In this document: positions 60,495 through 64,000 of the stretch, piece by piece
Numbering within the stretch: position 1 is the first letter of the stretch
Layout: each line of letters starts with the position of its first letter
Notes under the pieces: model-generated
Databases searched by the model: none
What the model was told of the DNA's origin: nothing
The model's input: the letters and a program-made list of their open reading frames with translations, nothing else
Source of the DNA: Paenibacillus sp. CAA11
Lineage (GTDB): Bacteria > Bacillota > Bacilli > Paenibacillales > Paenibacillaceae
Length of the DNA: 64,000 nucleotides
Assembly (NCBI RefSeq): GCF_003060825.1
Contig: NZ_CP028922.1
Location: forward strand, 511,001-575,000
Reading direction: 5' to 3'
Program-made: the position numbers and the translations under genes

Positions 60495-60824
60495 AGGGCA
60501 GGGCATATAGTCAAGCGGTCGTTTTTTTCGTTTGCTGCTGTTGCTGCCAACTGCCTACATTTCTGCTGCACAAGCAGGCGTTTTGGATGGTGCACAGACG
60601 GCTGTATAAAAAGTTTACATAGGTTGCAGACTGCCTACAAACAGCAGTTATGATTAGAGCCCAGCGTATACTTGGTTAAGTTAAAGCTGCACCTTTACTG
60701 ACAATAGGTGTAGCTTATTTTGTCTAGGATAAGCGTTTGGAGCAGCGGCTGGGTAATACTTATAATAAGCGAAGACCATGCTAAACTTTAAATTAACTTA
60801 ATGGATACAAAGGGGATACGCCAA
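60495..60824 (+). other. intergenic region with terminator
   Basis: 330 bp without a gene. AAGCTGCACCT (60684-60694) pairs with AGGTGTAGCTT (60706-60716), followed by ATTTTG, forming a probable terminator. A short motif, ACTGCCTACA, occurs at ~60552 and ~60633 near CTGCTG/CAGCAG stretches. I see no other feature. Confidence 0.5.
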
Positions 60825-61463
60825 ATGAGAATCTTACTGTATGGAGCGACAGGAACGATCGGTAAGCGAATTTTGAATGAGGCGCTGCGGCGTGAGCATG
60901 AGGTCACCGTGGTGGTGCGCGATTCTTCGAGGCTTGGCATGGACGAGAGGCCGGATCGGCTTCACGTCATTACCGGTGATGTGATGATCCCCGATTCTGT
61001 AGCCGAAGCGGCAGAAGGCCAGGAAATTGTCATCAGTGCCATCGGGCCGAAGTTCGGAGAAGAGAACGATCTGCTGGAGGCCGCGCGTTCTTTGGTTGAG
61101 GGCGTTAAGCGCTCAGGAGCCAGACGGCTCATCGTTGTTGGCGGAGCGGGCAGCCTTGAGGTAGCTCCGGGAGTAAGGCTGATGGACACGCCGGAGTTCC
61201 CGGAGGAGATTCGCCCGCTGGCCCGTGCGCATGCTGAGGCTTACGAGGTATACGCAGACTCGGATATTGACTGGACCTACCTTAGTCCAGCAGCGGTTAT
61301 TGAGCCGGGGGAGCGCACAGGACAGTTTCGCATTGGAATGAAGCAGCTGGTTACAGATGAGCTGGACAACAGCCGAATTTCAGCTGAGGATTACGCGGTT
61401 GCTCTGCTGGACGAGGTGGAGGACCCGCAGTTCATTCGGTCCCGATTCACTGTAGCTTATTAG
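60825..61463 (+). CDS. NAD(P)-binding atypical short-chain reductase (YhfK-like)
   Basis: 212 residues with an N-terminal Rossmann motif (LLYGATGTIGKRIL) and typical VISAIGPKF, RLIVVGGAGSLEV and DWTYLSPAAVIEPGERTG segments of NAD(P)H-binding proteins related to YhfK and biliverdin reductase B. ATG 60825 with AAAGGGG nine bases before is preferred to ATG 60801. The substrate is unknown. Confidence 0.85.
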   Translation: MRILLYGATGTIGKRILNEALRREHEVTVVVRDSSRLGMDERPDRLHVITGDVMIPDSVAEAAEGQEIVISAIGPKFGEENDLLEAARSLVEGVKRSGARRLIVVGGAGSLEVAPGVRLMDTPEFPEEIRPLARAHAEAYEVYADSDIDWTYLSPAAVIEPGERTGQFRIGMKQLVTDELDNSRISAEDYAVALLDEVEDPQFIRSRFTVAY

Positions 61464-61519
61464 TTCTTACTTAAATAGCTGCAGGAAGGTTTGAAGCAAG
61501 GAGAGGGGAAGCAGAGGAT

Positions 61520-63187
61520 ATGAGAATTGTCAATGCGGAGCAGATGAGACTTCTGGATCATGCAGCCATTCAGGGGATCGGTCTGCCAGCAGCTGTGCTG
61601 ATGGAGAATGCCGGACGGGCCATTGCCGAGGAGGTTCTGCATCTGTGCAGGCTGTGCAGGTTTGATAAGGCAGAAGGGCATCCAGGGGGGCGAATCATTC
61701 AAAGACCGCCGCTGGCTGGCCTGGACTTGAGCGCCTCCTCGTCTTTCCCCGCAGAATTGTCTCGAAAAGGTGAATGCGAAGCGGTTAACGTCTGGAAGAC
61801 GGAGCATTGGCTGATCCTAGTGGGCAAAGGCAATAACGGCGGGGATGGTATCGTCTGCGGCAGGCATCTGGCAGCCGCGGGCATCCGGGTTACGCTGCTC
61901 TATGCCGATCCTCCCGCACAGTTTACAGGTGAAGCAGGGCTGCAGCGGACCATCGCCGAGCAGCTGGCCATTCCACATAAGGTATACGAGCGGGGTACGC
62001 TCCGGTTTACGGAATATACTGGTGTAGTAGATGCTTTGCTCGGAACCGGAGCCAAAGGCGCTCCCCGCGGGATGTATGCTGCACTGATTCGAGAAGTCAA
62101 TGACAGCGGCCTGCCAGTTGTATCGGCCGATATTCCCAGCGGCCTGAATGCCGACACAGGTGAAATGCATGATCCTTGCATCCAGGCGCATCGTACTGTA
62201 TGCCTGGCTTTTCTTAAGACTGGTCTGACGCAATATCCCGGTGCTGGTGCTGCCGGGGAGATTGTAGTTCGCGACATCGGGATACCAGAGCATCTGGCCC
62301 GGCAGGCCGGACATCAGGACTTCCTGCTGACCGAGGAAGTGCTGGCTGCTGAGCTTGGCGTAAAGCTTGGGAAGCCGCGTCAGCCGGATGGACACAAGGG
62401 AACATACGGCCATGTGCTGCTGGCCGCAGGCAGCCTGCGCATGAGCGGCGCCGGCCTGCTCTCGGCCCGTGCCTCCTTACGTGCCGGCTGCGGCCTGGCC
62501 ACCTGGGCGCTGCCCGCGGGTGTTCTGCCGTTGGTGATTGGCGCAGCGCCAGAGCTGATGCTGGCTCCGGTCGGCGAGCCTGGGTCCGACGCATACGATG
62601 CGACTGCCTCGGACGAGGTGCTGCGCCTGCTGGAAGCGCGCGATGTGCTCGCCGCCGGCCCCGGCTTAGGCCGGTTCGAAGGCGATGGCCGCTTTCTGCG
62701 CGCGCTATGGGAAGGCGCGAAGACGCCGCTCGTCCTGGACGCAGATGCGCTGAATATGCTCGCGGACGCAGGCGGCTTGTCCGCCTGGCCGCGCCGGGAA
62801 GCGGCGACGGTGCTCACGCCGCACCCCGGGGAAATGGCGCGGCTTGCGGGCGTCAGTACCGCTGAGGTTCAGCGGGACCGGATCGGCCTCGCCCGCCGCT
62901 TCGCTCTTGAGCACGGCGTGACGCTCGTGCTGAAGGGTGCCCGCACCGTAATAGCCGGTGCGGATGGCCGCACCTTCGTGAACATGACCGGCAATCCGGG
63001 CATGGCGACTGGCGGTGCGGGTGATGTGCTAACCGGCATCATCGCCGGCTTGCTGGCGCAGGGGCTGGATGCCGCTGCTGCCGCGGCCTATGGCGTGTAT
63101 TTACACGGCCAGGCAGGGGATCGGGCCGCTGCTATGCGCACGGGCGCGGCCTCGCTGATCGCGGGTGATATCCTCGAAGCGCTTTAG
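61520..63187 (+). CDS. nnr: bifunctional NAD(P)HX epimerase/dehydratase with N-terminal insertion
   Basis: 555 residues. The N-terminal YjeF_N epimerase domain has VGKGNNGGDG at 101-110. The C-terminal ADP-dependent dehydratase has KGTYGHVLLAAGS and NPGMATGGAGDVLTG. It repairs hydrated NADH and NADPH. Between the first helix (ends ~40) and the strand before the glycine loop (~96) there is an extra ~50-residue segment (41-95) with no counterpart I recall, rich in polar residues and with three Cys. The C-terminal half is very GC-rich. GAGAGGGGAAG precedes the start. Confidence 0.92.
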   Translation: MRIVNAEQMRLLDHAAIQGIGLPAAVLMENAGRAIAEEVLHLCRLCRFDKAEGHPGGRIIQRPPLAGLDLSASSSFPAELSRKGECEAVNVWKTEHWLILVGKGNNGGDGIVCGRHLAAAGIRVTLLYADPPAQFTGEAGLQRTIAEQLAIPHKVYERGTLRFTEYTGVVDALLGTGAKGAPRGMYAALIREVNDSGLPVVSADIPSGLNADTGEMHDPCIQAHRTVCLAFLKTGLTQYPGAGAAGEIVVRDIGIPEHLARQAGHQDFLLTEEVLAAELGVKLGKPRQPDGHKGTYGHVLLAAGSLRMSGAGLLSARASLRAGCGLATWALPAGVLPLVIGAAPELMLAPVGEPGSDAYDATASDEVLRLLEARDVLAAGPGLGRFEGDGRFLRALWEGAKTPLVLDADALNMLADAGGLSAWPRREAATVLTPHPGEMARLAGVSTAEVQRDRIGLARRFALEHGVTLVLKGARTVIAGADGRTFVNMTGNPGMATGGAGDVLTGIIAGLLAQGLDAAAAAAYGVYLHGQAGDRAAAMRTGAASLIAGDILEAL

Positions 63188-63202
63188 AGGCTGCCCGGAG
63201 GC

Positions 63203-63232
63203 TTGACGGCAGGCCTCAGCTTGGGGTAAATT
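63203..63232 (+). promoter_or_regulatory. probable proS promoter
   Basis: TTGACG (63203-63208), 18 bp, TAAATT (63227-63232), about 30 bp before the T-box leader begins. Confidence 0.5.
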
Positions 63233-63261
63233 AACGTAGACAAGAGTTAATTTGTGATCAT

Positions 63262-63529
63262 AATGAACAGCGATGACCAAGAATATAATGTTCGAATACG
63301 GCCGTGATCAGAGAGGAAGTCCTTAGGCTGAGAGACTTTCCGGTACGCTTGAATATTCCCGCCTTGAGAGCTGTGCCGGGGCCTTAATTATGGCCATATA
63401 AACCGGCTCCGCGTGCTCCCGCGTTACCAGAGCTTGGAGAGATGCTGCCCTTTAACATAGGGATGGCGTCTGAATTAGGGTGGTACCGCGAACGCATTCG
63501 TCCCTTACGGATGCGTTCTTTTTGTTTTT
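63262..63529 (+). ncRNA. T-box leader of proS
   Basis: The conserved T-box AGGGTGGTACCGCG lies at 63477-63490, within the antiterminator region. Upstream is a stem I with GATGACCAAGA (63273-63283). The terminator stem GAACGCAT/ATGCGTTC (63490-63518) ends in TTTTTG. Uncharged tRNA-Pro should stabilise the antiterminator and allow proS transcription. A CCC/CCG run in stem I (~63358-63362) could hold the proline specifier, but I did not fold it to confirm. Confidence 0.93.
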
Positions 63530-63560
63530 CAATTTAAGCTGATTAGACAGGAGAGATTAG

Positions 63561-64000
<440 letters not shown>

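Overview
The window is a 64 kb chromosomal stretch of a low-to-moderate-GC Gram-positive spore-former, most likely Paenibacillus. The evidence is an S-layer-homology (SLH) anchored amylopullulanase, an lplABC/YesMN-type sugar ABC locus, mdxEFG-like permeases, a YdjO-type cold-inducible protein, a T-box leader and a transcription-terminating TPP riboswitch. This assignment is inference from gene content; no rRNA or tRNA gene is present to confirm it. I see no prophage, CRISPR array or intact insertion sequence.

Layout. 1-19058 is a starch/maltodextrin utilisation island. It has a LacI-type regulator (cut by the window edge), a ~2,500-residue secreted pullulanase-amylase fusion with SLH domains, two methyl-accepting chemotaxis proteins, an intracellular neopullulanase-type GH13 enzyme, and a binding protein with two permeases. 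Polymer would be cut at the cell surface, oligomers imported, then hydrolysed inside. No MsmX-type ATPase is in the window. The amylopullulanase and binding-protein genes have near-identical promoter architectures, and the neopullulanase gene has a structured leader ending in an intrinsic terminator. 19200-24253 holds a divergent prepilin peptidase, an NfeD/SPFH pair, a convergent pspC-pspA pair, an FMN reductase and a glycerophosphodiesterase. 24335-29890 is a copper island: ycnJ-ycnI facing csoR-copZ-copA, with two CsoR-type operators. It is followed by an 18-unit 15-bp repeat array.

30438-35845 has a DUF2268 peptidase, a LysE exporter, an ABC-2-type membrane protein, a TetR regulator overlapping a nitroreductase, and a DUF2062 protein. 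35908-43139 (minus) is an lplB-lplC-lplA-yesM-yesN-type sugar import and sensing operon. 43422-46747 (minus) is a thiamine-precursor ABC operon under a TPP riboswitch. 46907-48220 has a FMN-binding stress protein and a cold-shock pair (csp, ydjO). 48323-53658 is a two-component system divergent from a three-gene ABC exporter, resembling B. subtilis lnrJK-lnrLMN (yfiJKLMN). 54051-61463 has CcdC, 6-phosphogluconolactonase, an orphan sulfate-binding lipoprotein, an unrecognised GC-rich membrane protein, DUF421, TauE plus DUF1634, and an NAD(P)-binding protein. 61520-64000 has the NAD(P)HX repair enzyme and a T-box leader before proS, which runs off the window.

The least explained items are: a family of ~100-bp palindromic intergenic repeats (three near-complete copies, one partial); the terminated leader or small RNA before the neopullulanase gene; the 15-bp array after copA; and a prepilin peptidase in which the zinc CxxC motifs are missing and a 12-bp tandem repeat encodes a Cys-rich segment.
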